The notes below the pieces were generated by a model. It made no database searches. It was not told the DNA's origin and worked only from the letters and a program-made list of their open reading frames with translations. This document shows positions 54,015 through 63,012 of a stretch of DNA of 63,012 bases, piece after piece (positions within the stretch are counted from its first letter, which is position 1; each line of letters opens with the position of its first letter). The position numbers and the translations under genes are program-made. The DNA is from an uncultured Gammaproteobacteria bacterium (GTDB lineage Bacteria; Pseudomonadota; Gammaproteobacteria; Arenicellales; JAANXG01), in the NCBI GenBank assembly GCA_947259705.1, contig CAMYNL010000013.1, positions 1 through 63,012 of the forward strand, read 5' to 3'.

Positions 54015-54740
54015 ATGGCCGCGCCCTGCTTTCATTGCGCCGATATTCCCGAACCGGGGGCGGCGGCGATTTTGAGCAGGAACGAGTCGCGTCACGCGGC
54101 GGCTTCCCGGCGCCTCCGGGCGGGTGACCAGGTGGTTCTCATAGATGGCCGTGGCGGCCGCGCCCGCGGCCGTATCGAGGCGATCTCCAACCTGGGCGTG
54201 AGCGTGTCCGTGTCGTGCCTGGAACGAGCGCCACCGCCACGGCCGTTAGTCGCTGTGGCCAGTGCACTGCCGAAGGGCGAGCGATTTCGCACGCTGCTGG
54301 ACATGCTCGGCCAGCTCGCAGTCGCACAGTTCATTCCCCTGGAATGCAGCCGCAGCGTGGTCAGGACCGGCGCGTCGGCGATGACGCGGGGCCGTCGCAT
54401 CCTGCTCGAGGCATGCAAGCAAAGTGGGAATCCCTGGCTGCCCGAACTGGGCGAGCCGGACACTCCCGGAGCGGTCGTCGACGCATGGCGCCGCACCGGA
54501 ATGCGGGTGCTGCTGGCCCACCCCGATGCGGGCGGCGCCACGGCACGCATGGGCAGCGCGGGCGCTTATGGCATTCTGGTGGGTCCCGAGGGTGGATTCA
54601 CCGAGCGGGAAGTTGACGTCATGGTCTCGCGGGGTGCCGCGCCCCTCAGCTTGGGCGGCAACATACTGCGCACAGAAACCGTTGCGGTAGCGCTGGTCAG
54701 CGCGGTGCGACTGCACAATGGCGTGTTCGATTGCTCCTGA
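54015..54740 (+). CDS. rsmE: 16S rRNA (uracil1498-N3)-methyltransferase RsmE
   Basis: SPOUT-class methyltransferase. An N-terminal PUA-like part (HAAASRRLRAGDQVVLIDGR) is followed by the knotted SAM domain: VAVASALPKGERFRTLLDML, the block FIPLECSRSVVR, EACKQSGNPWLPEL, LVGPEGGFTEREVDVM and the knot LSLGGNILRTETVAVAL. 241 residues, standard. ATG 54015 lies four bases after rsmJ. Confidence 0.95.
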   Translation: MAAPCFHCADIPEPGAAAILSRNESRHAAASRRLRAGDQVVLIDGRGGRARGRIEAISNLGVSVSVSCLERAPPPRPLVAVASALPKGERFRTLLDMLGQLAVAQFIPLECSRSVVRTGASAMTRGRRILLEACKQSGNPWLPELGEPDTPGAVVDAWRRTGMRVLLAHPDAGGATARMGSAGAYGILVGPEGGFTEREVDVMVSRGAAPLSLGGNILRTETVAVALVSAVRLHNGVFDCS

Positions 54741-54759
54741 AGCCGACTGAGCCGCGAGG

Positions 54760-55995
54760 GTGAACCCGGTGACGCACAAAGCGCGGTCGCCGGACCGCTG
54801 GATAATGATGATCTTCGCGGCAAGGGTGCTGATGTACGCGAACTTCATGGTGTACGCAGCCTGCCTGCCACTGCTGCTGGACGAATGGCAGATGTCCGCA
54901 ACCCAGGCCGGCAGCATCGCATCGGGTTTCATGATCTCCTATGCTGTGTCGCTGTTTGTGAGTTCCTGGCTCGCGGACCACATTGGCGCGCGCCGCGTAT
55001 TTCTCTGGTCCGCAATGTTGAGCGCCGTGACTGCCCTCCTGTTCGGACTGCTCGGGCGTTCCTACATCAGCGGTTTGATCTTCTATGCGCTGGCGGCATC
55101 CACTCAAGGTGGGCTCTACACCCCGGCCATCATGCTGTTCTCGGACCGCTATGAGGCGGCGCGGCGTGGCTCCGCGGTCGGCTACCTGATCGCCAGCACA
55201 TCGGTGGGTTATGCGTTCTCCCTGCTGCTGTCGGGTCTGGCATTGTCCTGGAGCGGCTACGAGGCGGCGTTCGTCATCACCGGAACGCTGCCAGTTCTGG
55301 GCGCCGTGGTGAGCTGGATCGCCCTGCGAACGACACCGAACCGGATCCATCCGCGGTCACCGAGTGTGCGCTGGAAGACAGCTCTGTGGCGCAATCGGCA
55401 GGCGCGGGTCCTGGTGTCCGGCTATACCTTTCATTGCTGGGAACTGCTCGGTATGTGGTCCTGGACGCCAGCGTTTTTCGCCGCCAGCGCGGCGTTGGCC
55501 GGTCACGGTAATGCGGCCCAGTACGGTGCCTATTTCACCGCAGCGATGCACCTGGTCGGCTCCGTTTCCTCGGCCTCCATGGGGCGTTTGTCGGACCGGC
55601 TCGGCAGGCGTATCGTGCTGTGCTACCTGGCCGCGACCAGTGCCCTGGTCTCCCTGGTGCTCGGCTGGCTGATCCAGTGGCCGATCGAGGTCTTGTTCGG
55701 GCTGGGTCTGATCTATTATTTCACCGCCATCGGCGATTCACCGGTCTGGTCCACCGCGCTCTCTGAGTCGGTGGAACCCGCCTATTTGGGGTCCATTCTC
55801 GCATTACGCGCGCTGCTGGGGTTCGCGGCCGGCGCCGTCGCACCGGTCGTGTTCGGCGTGGTGCTGGACTGGACCAATCCCGACGGCGGGGCGCCGGTCA
55901 GCCAGTGGGGCTGGGCCTTTGTGACCTTGGGCGCCGGAGGCGTGCTCGCCGCGATCGCCGCCGCCGCAGTGCGCTCGGGTGCCCCCGGGCGCTGA
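54760..55995 (+). CDS. MFS transporter
   Basis: 411 residues, twelve predicted helices. Motif A-like loops SSWLADHIGARRVFLWS (first half) and MGRLSDRLGRRIVLCYL (second half). TPAIMLFSDRYEAARRGSAV in the first half resembles CynX/NimT and nitrate/sugar-type carriers. The substrate is unknown. GTG 54760 start, 19 bases after rsmE on the same strand; convergent with valS. Confidence 0.82.
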   Translation: MNPVTHKARSPDRWIMMIFAARVLMYANFMVYAACLPLLLDEWQMSATQAGSIASGFMISYAVSLFVSSWLADHIGARRVFLWSAMLSAVTALLFGLLGRSYISGLIFYALAASTQGGLYTPAIMLFSDRYEAARRGSAVGYLIASTSVGYAFSLLLSGLALSWSGYEAAFVITGTLPVLGAVVSWIALRTTPNRIHPRSPSVRWKTALWRNRQARVLVSGYTFHCWELLGMWSWTPAFFAASAALAGHGNAAQYGAYFTAAMHLVGSVSSASMGRLSDRLGRRIVLCYLAATSALVSLVLGWLIQWPIEVLFGLGLIYYFTAIGDSPVWSTALSESVEPAYLGSILALRALLGFAAGAVAPVVFGVVLDWTNPDGGAPVSQWGWAFVTLGAGGVLAAIAAAAVRSGAPGR

Positions 55996-56020
55996 TGGGC
56001 TGGACGGGGGAGCCGAGTAT

Positions 56021-58807
56021 TCAGGGCAGGGCCTGGACGGTGCTGATCTGGGTGTCGAGTTTCTCCACCGCAGTGTTGAGTTCGGTCAGCCGTGTCCGTT
56101 CTTTTTCCACCACCTGGGCGGGCGCCTTGTCGACGAAACTCGGATTTTCCAGTTTCGACCTTGCCCTCTCCATTTCCTGGCGTGTGCGCTGCAGCTCCTT
56201 GGACAAGCGCTTCAGTTCCACATCCTTGTCAATCACCGACCCCAGCGGCACCAGGATCTTCATCCGCCCCACCAACGCGGTTGCCGCCGGCGGATTTACC
56301 CCGGTCCCAACGACATCCACACTGGAGAAGTTCCCGAATCGCGTCAGGTATCCGCGGTTGCGCGACAGGTAATCTTTATCCTGCCCGGCAGCGCCCTGGA
56401 GCAGGACCGGAAGGCCCCGCCCCGGATCGATGTTCATCTCGCCGCGGATGTTACGTACGCCGCCAATCACCGCCTGTACCCAACGCATCTCGGAGAGCGC
56501 ATCGTCGTTGATCAGATCTTCGTCGCAGGCCGGATAGGGTTGAAGCATGATGGTTTCGCCCTGCCGCCCGGCCAGCGGTGCCAGCTTCGACCAGATCTCC
56601 TCGGTGATGAAAGGCATGAGGGGATGCAGCAGCCGCATCGAGGCTTCCAGCACCCTGACCAGCGTACGTCGGGTGGCGCGCCGCTGGGCCTCGTTTGCGT
56701 CGGGGTCGTTCAGCGTCACCTTGCTAAGTTCCAGGTACCAGCTGCAGTACTCATCCCAGACGAAGGCATAGAGGACCCGGGCCATCTGGTCGAAGCGGTA
56801 ATCCGCCACCGATGCCGCCACCTGTGCCTCGACCTGTTGCAGGCGTGAGACGATCCAGCGGTCGGGCACGCTGGGTTCGAGTTCGCCCCCCTGCTGACCA
56901 CAGTCCTGGTTTTCCGCATTCATCAGCACGTAGCGCGCCGCGTTCCACAGTTTGTTGCAGAAATTACGATAGCCCGCGATGCGGCCCAACTCGAAGTTGA
57001 TGTTGCGGCCGGTGGTGGCAAGTGATGCGAAAGTGAACCGCAGTGCATCGGTGCCGAACGCAGGTATGCCGTCGGGGAATTCCTTGCGTGTCGCTTTCTC
57101 GATCTTGGATGCCATCTGCGGTTGCATCAGTCCGCTGGTCCTTTTGCCGACCAGTGACTCCAGGTTGATGCCGTCGATGAGGTCAAGCGGGTCCAGGGTG
57201 TTACCTTTCGTCTTCGACATCTTCTGGCCATGTGCATCCCGTACCAGGCCGTGCACGTAGACCTCGTGGAACGGCACCTCATCCATGAACTTGAGGCCCA
57301 TCATGATCATCCGGGCGACCCAGAAGAAGATGATGTCGAATCCCGTCACCAGCACGTTAGTCGGATAGTAGGTGTCGAGTTCCCTGGTGCGCTCGGGCCA
57401 GCCCAGGGTGGAGAACGGCCACAGGGCGGAAGAAAACCAGGTGTCGAGTACATCAGGGTCTTGCCGCAATGCCACGTCTTTGCCGTGATGCCGACAAGCC
57501 TTTTCCGCGGCCTCCGCCGCGCTGCGGGCGACGAATACATTACCTTCATCGTCGTACCATGCCGGGATGCGGTGGCCCCACCAGATCTGCCGAGAAATAC
57601 ACCAATCCTGGATGTTATGCATCCACTCGAAGTAGGTGTGGCGCCAGTTGTCCGGCACGAATCGAATACGCCCGTCTTCCACAGCCCGGATCGCTTCCGC
57701 GGCAAGGGGCGCCGCCTTGACGTACCATTGATCGGTGAGATACGGCTCTATAACCTCGCGCGTCCGGTCGCCGCGCGGCACCATGAGCTTGTGGTCATCT
57801 ATGCGTTCCAGAAGCCCCGCCGCCCGGAGATCGTCAACAATCCTGCTTCGTGCATCGTAACGATCCAGTCCGTGGTACGGAGATCCGGGCAGATCGATGG
57901 TTGCATCGACGGTGAATATATTGATGAGCGGCAGCTGGTGGCGACGGCCGACTTCGTAATCATTGAAATCGTGGGCGGGGGTGATCTTGACGCAGCCGGA
58001 ACCAAACTCCGGATCCACGTAGTCGTCGGCGATGATTGGAATTTCGCGATCCGTCAGTGGCAGTCTCACGCTCTGCCCGACCACATCGCGGTACCGATCG
58101 TCGTCCGGATGCACGGCGACCGCGGTGTCCCCCAGCATGGTCTCCGGCCGCGTGGTGGCGACGACCAGGTGACGATCGGGATCATTGGAAAGCGGATACC
58201 GCAGGTGCCATAGGTGGCCGGCTTCCTCCTCCGCCAGCACCTCGAGATCCGAGACTGCCGTGTGGAGTTTCGGATCCCAGTTGACCAGGCGTTTACCGCG
58301 ATAGATCAGCCCTTGCTCATGCAGGCTGACAAATACCTCGACTACTGCCGCAGATAGTCCTTCGTCCATGGTGAAGCGTTCGCGGCTCCAATCCAGGGAA
58401 GCCCCCATGCGCCGCAACTGATGGGTAATGGTGCCGCCTGAGTGTTTCTTCCACTCCCACACCATTTCTACGAAGGCCTCGCGCCCGAGATCGTGCCGGG
58501 TCTGACCCTGTTCCTCCAGTTGTCGCTCGACCACCATCTGGGTGGCGATTCCGGCGTGGTCCATCCCGCCCTGCCAAAGAGTGTCGTGGCCGAGCATGCG
58601 GTGGTATCGGATCAGCGCGTCCATGATAGTGTCCTGGAACGCGTGCCCCATGTGCAGGCTGCCCGTTACGTTTGGCGGCGGTATCATGATGCAGTATGGC
58701 GTGCCGTTGCCTTGCGCGGCGAACCAACCGCGCCGTTCCCAGTAATCGTACAGCCTGCGCTCGATGTCGCGGGGGTCGTAGGTCTTGTTCAGGTGCTGCT
58801 GCGTCAT
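56021..58807 (-). CDS. valS: Valyl-tRNA synthetase
   Basis: Class I synthetase of 928 residues. HIGH motif in [17 protein letters not shown] and KMSKS-type motif in [17 protein letters not shown]; the editing domain includes [18 protein letters not shown]; anticodon-binding and C-terminal coiled-coil arm ([19 protein letters not shown]) complete it. ATG 58807 gives [20 protein letters not shown]; upstream frame lacks homology. Transcribed with the pepA-holC group, as in E. coli pepA-holC-valS, but here separated from holC by a large acidic-protein gene. Confidence 0.97.
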   Translation of the reverse strand: MTQQHLNKTYDPRDIERRLYDYWERRGWFAAQGNGTPYCIMIPPPNVTGSLHMGHAFQDTIMDALIRYHRMLGHDTLWQGGMDHAGIATQMVVERQLEEQGQTRHDLGREAFVEMVWEWKKHSGGTITHQLRRMGASLDWSRERFTMDEGLSAAVVEVFVSLHEQGLIYRGKRLVNWDPKLHTAVSDLEVLAEEEAGHLWHLRYPLSNDPDRHLVVATTRPETMLGDTAVAVHPDDDRYRDVVGQSVRLPLTDREIPIIADDYVDPEFGSGCVKITPAHDFNDYEVGRRHQLPLINIFTVDATIDLPGSPYHGLDRYDARSRIVDDLRAAGLLERIDDHKLMVPRGDRTREVIEPYLTDQWYVKAAPLAAEAIRAVEDGRIRFVPDNWRHTYFEWMHNIQDWCISRQIWWGHRIPAWYDDEGNVFVARSAAEAAEKACRHHGKDVALRQDPDVLDTWFSSALWPFSTLGWPERTRELDTYYPTNVLVTGFDIIFFWVARMIMMGLKFMDEVPFHEVYVHGLVRDAHGQKMSKTKGNTLDPLDLIDGINLESLVGKRTSGLMQPQMASKIEKATRKEFPDGIPAFGTDALRFTFASLATTGRNINFELGRIAGYRNFCNKLWNAARYVLMNAENQDCGQQGGELEPSVPDRWIVSRLQQVEAQVAASVADYRFDQMARVLYAFVWDEYCSWYLELSKVTLNDPDANEAQRRATRRTLVRVLEASMRLLHPLMPFITEEIWSKLAPLAGRQGETIMLQPYPACDEDLINDDALSEMRWVQAVIGGVRNIRGEMNIDPGRGLPVLLQGAAGQDKDYLSRNRGYLTRFGNFSSVDVVGTGVNPPAATALVGRMKILVPLGSVIDKDVELKRLSKELQRTRQEMERARSKLENPSFVDKAPAQVVEKERTRLTELNTAVEKLDTQISTVQALP

Positions 58808-58922
58808 GGTGCGACGGAAACTGTCAGAGGGGCATATGCCGAGTCTAAAAAACGCGACATTATACGCCACCGGCGGGACTCAACCAGTCGGAATTGTCCG
58901 TCTTCCCGGATGACCAGCGGCC

Positions 58923-60863
58923 TTAATGGAGGTCGCCCCGCTCCTTCCATTGCGCGAGCGTGTCGAACAGGGCGTCCCGAAGCTGCGACTCCTGCTCCTC
59001 ATCTAGCGGCGTGCCCTCACCCAGTTCCAGCCGCAGCCGCAGGTTCTGCGTAATGCGCTGCACCAGCGGGCGCAATGCCGGATCCTGCAACTGCGAAGGC
59101 GGCCTCTCCGCCGGCTGCGGGGGGCTCGAGGCGCGCCTGTCCGGGGGAGGCGGTTCCGCAATGGCCTGGCCGCCGGTGTCGGTTTCAGCTCGCGGTACGT
59201 AGACCAGGTCGTCGAGCAATGGAATGCCCGCATCGATATCGTCCGCCTTCGGTCCGTTACCCGCGGAAGACGGCTCGCCGACTTCATCGTCGGCGGCAGC
59301 GTCTGCCGCACCGCCCTCGTGATATTTTGACACCGGGCCACCCGCTGACGCGGTCGGCTGCGCGGATTCCTCTGGCTGCGGTGCCGTAGCCGGTACTTCG
59401 GACTCAGGGGCCGCGCCGGTCCCAGCGTCGCCGGCCTGCCGACGCAGCAACTCGGCGTCGCGGATTGCCTCCGCCACCGCTGCAATGGCGTCAGCGGTTT
59501 CACCTTTGCGTTCTTGGCTGACACCGGAGTCGGCAACTCGCGGCGAAAGGCTCGCGTAATGGACGTCGACCTCCTGCGTCGGGTCGCCATCAATCCCTCG
59601 TTCCGGCTCGTTGTGCTCCGCGGTTGGAACCGCAACTGTTGCTTCGTCCACTTCGGGCGCGGCAACGGCCCCAACTCCATTGGCCGCCTCAGCAATGGCC
59701 CGGGTGGAGTCGCGTGCGGCGGCCTCGGTATGGTGCCTGGTGTCGTCTGCCGGGGCAGCCGTGACGGATTCGACCGTGTCGGTAGCCGCGATCGGTTCGC
59801 CGCCCGACTCGTCGACGGGCGGGGTGAGGACTTGCGCGGCGGCAGCGGTTTGGTCCCCGGTTTGGTCTGCCGGGGCAGCCGTGGCGGATTCGACCGTGTC
59901 GGTAGCCGCGATCGGTTCGCCGCCCGACTCGTCGACGGGCGGGGTGAGGACCTGCACGGCGGCAGCGGTTTGGTCCCCGGTTTGGTCTGCCGGGGCGGCC
60001 GCGGCGGGTTCGACCGCGTCGGTAGCCGCGATCGGTTCACCGCCCGGTTCTTCGACGGGCGGGGTGAGGTCCTGCGCGGCGGCAGCGGCTTGGTCCCCGG
60101 TTTGATCGGCGGCGATCGGCGATGCCGAATCGTCCCCCTCCGTGGCCGCGTCTCTGGTCCGGGGTTGACTCGACTCGGCGGCACCGGCGGCGATTTCACC
60201 TTGGCCAGCACGGTCAGCAGACCCGGTGGTTGGCACGTCTTCCTCGACCGGTTGATCATCCGTGCCGTCAGCGTCCCTGGCACCGGCTTCATCCCCCTCG
60301 CCGTCCGAGGCGCCGATGTCAAGGGTGATCTCCACCGTGCTGGAACCAAACTTGATGGCGCTGTCAGGCTCTGAGCGCTCGCCGTCGAGTGCGAAGCCCG
60401 GCGCGGGGCTGTCGATGCTGATCTCTATGTCGTCGTCATCCGAAGGGACCGCCCCGCTGATGGAATCGGCCCCGGCACGGGCCTCTTGAATCTCCAGCCC
60501 TTCGTTTTCCTCATCGGAGACCGCGCGGGATTCGTCGCCGGCCGCCGGGACTGCGTCCTCTCCCGCTGACGGTTCGGGCTCTGGTCGGGCGCGGGGTTCG
60601 ACGTCAAAGCTGAGGCTGAGGTTGTGCCAGGTGGTCTCCGCGGACTGCTCGGCTTGCTCGGTCGGAGTAGTGGAGTGATGCGTTGCCCCGGCGGCGGTGG
60701 ACTGCTGCCGCGGCGGGTCTCCGGCGTGCAGCGACGGCTCACGCCGCGTGTCGGTCTCATCAGTCTCGGTGGTGTCGCGCTCCTCCAGAATTCCCTGCAG
60801 CGAGCGCAAGGTCTCATTGAGGACTCTGTCCTCGTTGGGCTTTTTCTTGCGACGGAACCACAT
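58923..60863 (-). CDS. Long acidic repeat-containing protein between holC and valS
   Basis: 646 residues, mostly low-complexity (Ala, Glu, Asp, Pro, Thr) and predicted disordered. The N-terminus is short and basic (MWFRRKKKPNEDRVLNETL). The middle has three 40-residue repeats of the type DQTGDQTAAAAQVLTPPVDE then SGGEPIAATDTVES. The C-terminus looks folded: GIPLLDDLVYVP and RPLVQRITQNLRLRLELGEG then EEQESQLRDALFDTLAQWKE. No signal peptide or membrane helix. The slot between holC and valS holds unknown proteins in other gammaproteobacteria, and the two end segments may be the conserved parts. Starts 15 bases after the holC stop, so it shares the pepA-holC transcript. Function unknown. Confidence 0.75.
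   Translation of the reverse strand: MWFRRKKKPNEDRVLNETLRSLQGILEERDTTETDETDTRREPSLHAGDPPRQQSTAAGATHHSTTPTEQAEQSAETTWHNLSLSFDVEPRARPEPEPSAGEDAVPAAGDESRAVSDEENEGLEIQEARAGADSISGAVPSDDDDIEISIDSPAPGFALDGERSEPDSAIKFGSSTVEITLDIGASDGEGDEAGARDADGTDDQPVEEDVPTTGSADRAGQGEIAAGAAESSQPRTRDAATEGDDSASPIAADQTGDQAAAAAQDLTPPVEEPGGEPIAATDAVEPAAAAPADQTGDQTAAAVQVLTPPVDESGGEPIAATDTVESATAAPADQTGDQTAAAAQVLTPPVDESGGEPIAATDTVESVTAAPADDTRHHTEAAARDSTRAIAEAANGVGAVAAPEVDEATVAVPTAEHNEPERGIDGDPTQEVDVHYASLSPRVADSGVSQERKGETADAIAAVAEAIRDAELLRRQAGDAGTGAAPESEVPATAPQPEESAQPTASAGGPVSKYHEGGAADAAADDEVGEPSSAGNGPKADDIDAGIPLLDDLVYVPRAETDTGGQAIAEPPPPDRRASSPPQPAERPPSQLQDPALRPLVQRITQNLRLRLELGEGTPLDEEQESQLRDALFDTLAQWKERGDLH
59747..60106. repeat. 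Three tandem 120-bp repeats inside the acidic-protein gene
   Basis: Three copies of a 120-bp unit lie in register with the reading frame, each coding 40 residues. Copies 1 and 2 differ at about four of 120 bases, copy 3 more. High identity at the DNA level points to recent duplication, and copy number may vary between strains. A partial, diverged copy lies on the low-coordinate side. Confidence 0.9.
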
Positions 60864-60878
60864 TGCAGCTGTCAGGCG

Positions 60879-61322
60879 TTACACGCTGATGTCGTGCGTC
60901 TCGAGTTCGCATCCCATCGAACGGTAAAAACGGAACCGGCTGCGGGCCTTCGCTTTGTCGTCGTCATCGGCGGCAACGATGTCTGCGACCCGCTCGAACT
61001 CTGAGTAGTGTCGAGGCGCCTCATTCACTAAGGAGATTAGCACGTTCTGTCGGGTTTCGCAGGGCGGCGGCTCATGGCCGATGATGATGGGGGCGACCAC
61101 TGGCTGGGCCTCGCTGCCGGCCCGGTAGTGGGGGACGAAACTGCCCTGATCGAAGGTCCACAGCAGGTCATCCAGGCGATCGGCCTGTGCGGCGTCAGGG
61201 GTCTGGATGTAGGCGGTCTTGCCGATCCTGAAGATCTTGTTCGCCAGCCTGCAGGCAAGCTGGAGCTTGGCGTCTGCCTCACCATTCGTCAGCAGGTAGA
61301 AATCCACCCGCGTTGCGTTCAT
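60879..61322 (-). CDS. holC: DNA polymerase III subunit chi
   Basis: Clamp-loader accessory protein that binds SSB and links it to the gamma/tau complex through psi. 147 residues: start RVDFYLLTNGEADAKLQLAC, then CRLANKIFRIGKTAYIQTPD, RLDDLLWTFDQGSFVPHY, PIIIGHEPPP, and the end block NEAPRHYSEFERVADIV. ATG 61322 overlaps the pepA stop by four bases (ATGA), so translation is coupled to pepA. The order pepA-holC-valS is classic. Confidence 0.95.
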   Translation of the reverse strand: MNATRVDFYLLTNGEADAKLQLACRLANKIFRIGKTAYIQTPDAAQADRLDDLLWTFDQGSFVPHYRAGSEAQPVVAPIIIGHEPPPCETRQNVLISLVNEAPRHYSEFERVADIVAADDDDKAKARSRFRFYRSMGCELETHDISV

Positions 61323-62815
61323 GCGGGGTCCCGCCGACTCCTGCCGATAAGGTACTGGGTCAGTATCGGCACTACGCGACCGGTGGCGCCCTTCTCCTTT
61401 CCTCCTTTCCACGCCGTCCCGGCAATGTCGAGATGCGCCCACTTGAAAGACTCCGTGAATCGGGAAAGAAAGCAGCCAGCGGTGATGGCGCCGGCCTCCC
61501 GGCCGCCGATGTTGGCCATGTCGGCGAAGTTGCTGTCCAGTTGCGGTTGGTACTCCTGCCACAGAGGTAACTGCCAGGCCCGGTCAAGACTGGCCTCGCC
61601 AGCGGCGAGCAGCTCGTCGGCCAGAGACTGATCGTTGGCCATCAAGCCACTGGCAAGGCTGCCCAGCGCGATTACGCAGGCGCCGGTGAGAGTGGCGATA
61701 TCTATTACCACCGCGGGATTGTACTTTTCCGTATACGTCAGAGCATCGCACAGGATCAATCGGCCCTCGGCATCGGTGTTGAGCACTTCCACGGTCTTTC
61801 CCGACATCGTCGTGACAATGTCGCCCGGCTTGTTGGCATCGCCGTCTGGAAGGTTCTCCGAACTGGGAACCACACCGACCACGTTGATGGGAAGCTTCAG
61901 TTCGGCTGCCGCAACCATTGCGCCGAACACGCTGGCGGCGCCGCACATGTCGTATTTCATCTCGTCCATGTTGGCGGCCGGTTTGATGGATATCCCTCCG
62001 GCGTCAAAGGTAAGGCCCTTGCCGACCAGCGCGATCGGCGGTGCGCCGCGCTTGCCACCGTGGTACTCCATCACGATCAGCTTCGGCGGCTGGCGGCTGC
62101 CGCGGGCGACCGACAGCAGGGCGCCCATTTTCAGGCGCCCCATGTCTTTCTTCTCCAGCACCCGGGTCTTGAAACCGTGACTCTGCTGCAGTTGCCTGGC
62201 CTGCTGCGCCAGATATTCGGGAGTACAGACATTTCCGGGCAGGTTTGCCAGGTCCCTGGCCAGCTTCTTGCCGGCACCTACAGCAACGCCCGCGGCCAGG
62301 GCCGGCCCACTCGCTTCGAGTTCGTCTCGGCCGGCCGCGTTGACGGTGATCCGCTGCAGTTTAGGGTCCTCGTTGTTCGACGACTTCATTTCGTCGAACC
62401 GGTAGCACGCGTCTTCCATCGCCTCCACCAGATGCCGTGCCTTGGCCGCTACGTCAGCAGCCTTGACCTCCAGGTCCAGCAGCCACATGGCGGCATCGCG
62501 GCAACCGCTGTCTATCAGCGCCGCGGCTGCCGTGCCGCACACCTTGCGATACCCCGCCAGGTCCAGGTCTTCCTTTTTGCCGCACCCGACCAGGAGCAGG
62601 CGCTGGGCATTGAGGCCAGGCGGGTCGTAAAGCATAGCGGTCTGCGATTGTTTCCCGGTCAGGTCCTTTTTCCTCAGCCGTGTCCGCAGGGCGCCCCCGG
62701 TGAGTTCATCGATGTGTTTGGCGACGCCCGAAAGAGAACGTGACTCGTACACGCCCACCACCGCGCAAGCGCTGCGCTGTTTTTCCGGAGTAGAGGTCTT
62801 GATGGAAAAAATCAC
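61319..62815 (-). CDS. pepA: Cytosol (leucyl) aminopeptidase A
   Basis: Hexameric M17 aminopeptidase that removes N-terminal residues; in E. coli it also binds DNA in Xer recombination. Two-metal active site: LVGKGLTFDAGGISIKPA (Lys, Asp), MKYDMCGAASVFGAM and the M17 signature VLNTDAEGRLILCDALTY. 498 residues, standard. ATG 62815; first gene of the pepA-holC-acidic-protein-valS series, divergent from lptF. Confidence 0.97.
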   Translation of the reverse strand: MIFSIKTSTPEKQRSACAVVGVYESRSLSGVAKHIDELTGGALRTRLRKKDLTGKQSQTAMLYDPPGLNAQRLLLVGCGKKEDLDLAGYRKVCGTAAAALIDSGCRDAAMWLLDLEVKAADVAAKARHLVEAMEDACYRFDEMKSSNNEDPKLQRITVNAAGRDELEASGPALAAGVAVGAGKKLARDLANLPGNVCTPEYLAQQARQLQQSHGFKTRVLEKKDMGRLKMGALLSVARGSRQPPKLIVMEYHGGKRGAPPIALVGKGLTFDAGGISIKPAANMDEMKYDMCGAASVFGAMVAAAELKLPINVVGVVPSSENLPDGDANKPGDIVTTMSGKTVEVLNTDAEGRLILCDALTYTEKYNPAVVIDIATLTGACVIALGSLASGLMANDQSLADELLAAGEASLDRAWQLPLWQEYQPQLDSNFADMANIGGREAGAITAGCFLSRFTESFKWAHLDIAGTAWKGGKEKGATGRVVPILTQYLIGRSRRDPA

Positions 62816-62947
62816 TTATTTCCCCGTTTTCATTTATTGACGCGTGGTTTAAAGTGAACCGGCCTGCCGGGCAGGCGGGTGGACGGTCTTCAGCTGCTGA
62901 TTGTCCGCTTTCGTGTCGAAACTTGTCAAAATTCCGTCGGACCCGAA

Positions 62948-63012
62948 TTGCTCATAATTAACCGCGCTCTTGTCAGAGAAGTACTGCAGACCAGCGGGGC
63001 GGTGACCCTGGT
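62948..63012 (+). CDS. lptF: LptF, LPS-export permease, N-terminal end only
   Basis: The frame reads LLIINRALVREVLQTSGAVT before the right edge, which aligns with the start of LptF (E. coli MIIIRYLVRETLKS). LptF and LptG form the inner-membrane part of the LPS transporter. I see no ATG; TTG 62948 is the best start. The divergent pepA-lptF layout is conserved in gammaproteobacteria. Only about 21 residues are visible, so the call leans on position as well as sequence. Confidence 0.75.
   Translation, partial: MLIINRALVREVLQTSGAVTL

Noticed and set aside
59747-60106. Regular repeats considered as a CRISPR array
   Set aside because: The units are 120 bp, contiguous, without spacers, and keep a reading frame; they are protein repeats.
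59003-60374. Long frames on both strands across the acidic-protein gene
   Set aside because: They arise from the repeats and biased composition. The chosen frame has the correct operon position, a start 15 bases after holC and a folded-looking C-terminus.

Overview
The window reads as a chromosomal segment of a GC-rich gammaproteobacterium. The evidence is in gene content and order: pepA-holC-valS beside a divergent lptF, folD-tRNA cluster-tig-clpP-clpX-lon-hupB-tRNA(Val, Asp)-ppiD, aat-bpt-infA, bamD beside rluD-pgeF, and a LexA box of the enterobacterial type (CTG-N10-CAG). I cannot assign a genus. The arrangement resembles Pseudomonas/Chromatiales-type genomes more than enterics.

Layout. 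1-3.4 kb is a degraded or accessory strip: a type IV pseudopilin gene running off the left edge with no clear start codon, a doubly truncated radical SAM gene, an orphan AT-richer gene, about 1 kb with no recognisable gene, and the 3' half of a tRNA-Thr-like gene. 3.4-11.6 kb holds an unknown gene, ampD, a BtuF-like binding protein facing a cobalamin adenosyltransferase, lexA with its SOS box and an unknown partner gene, a thioredoxin-fold protein, infA, bpt, aat and a COG3146 acyltransferase-like gene. 11.7-16 kb has nadE, bamD, rluD and pgeF. 16-24 kb lies between pgeF and clpB, which are adjacent in E. coli. It carries a rhodanese, a TlpA-type thioredoxin, a MotA/TolQ/ExbB-like channel with an ExbD-like partner whose periplasmic part is a beta-domain, nadC, egtD, and an acyl-activating enzyme next to a PlsC-type acyltransferase. 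clpB follows behind a textbook sigma-32 promoter.

27-33 kb is a mixed metabolic/transport stretch: an MFS transporter, a GlcD-type FAD oxidase, an EamA transporter, a metallo-hydrolase and a sugar nucleotidyltransferase. 33-46 kb is the protein-quality-control core: htpG, folD, five tRNA genes (Pro, Arg, His, Lys, Leu), tig, clpP, clpX, lon, hupB, tRNA-Val, tRNA-Asp and ppiD. The tRNA-Arg(UCU) gene is split in its anticodon loop by a 263-nt group I intron. clpB, lon and htpG all have sigma-32-like promoters, so the window is rich in heat-shock genes. 46-53 kb is fabI facing a complete peptide/nickel-type ABC importer (binding protein, two permeases, fused double ATPase), then two 16S rRNA methyltransferase genes (rsmJ, rsmE) and an MFS transporter. 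56-63 kb is valS, a long acidic protein with 120-bp repeats, holC, pepA and the start of lptF.

The best candidates for something little described are the channel operon at 17.2-19.6 kb, the group I intron at 36.2-36.5 kb, the unknown gene joined to lexA, and the repeat-bearing acidic protein between holC and valS.
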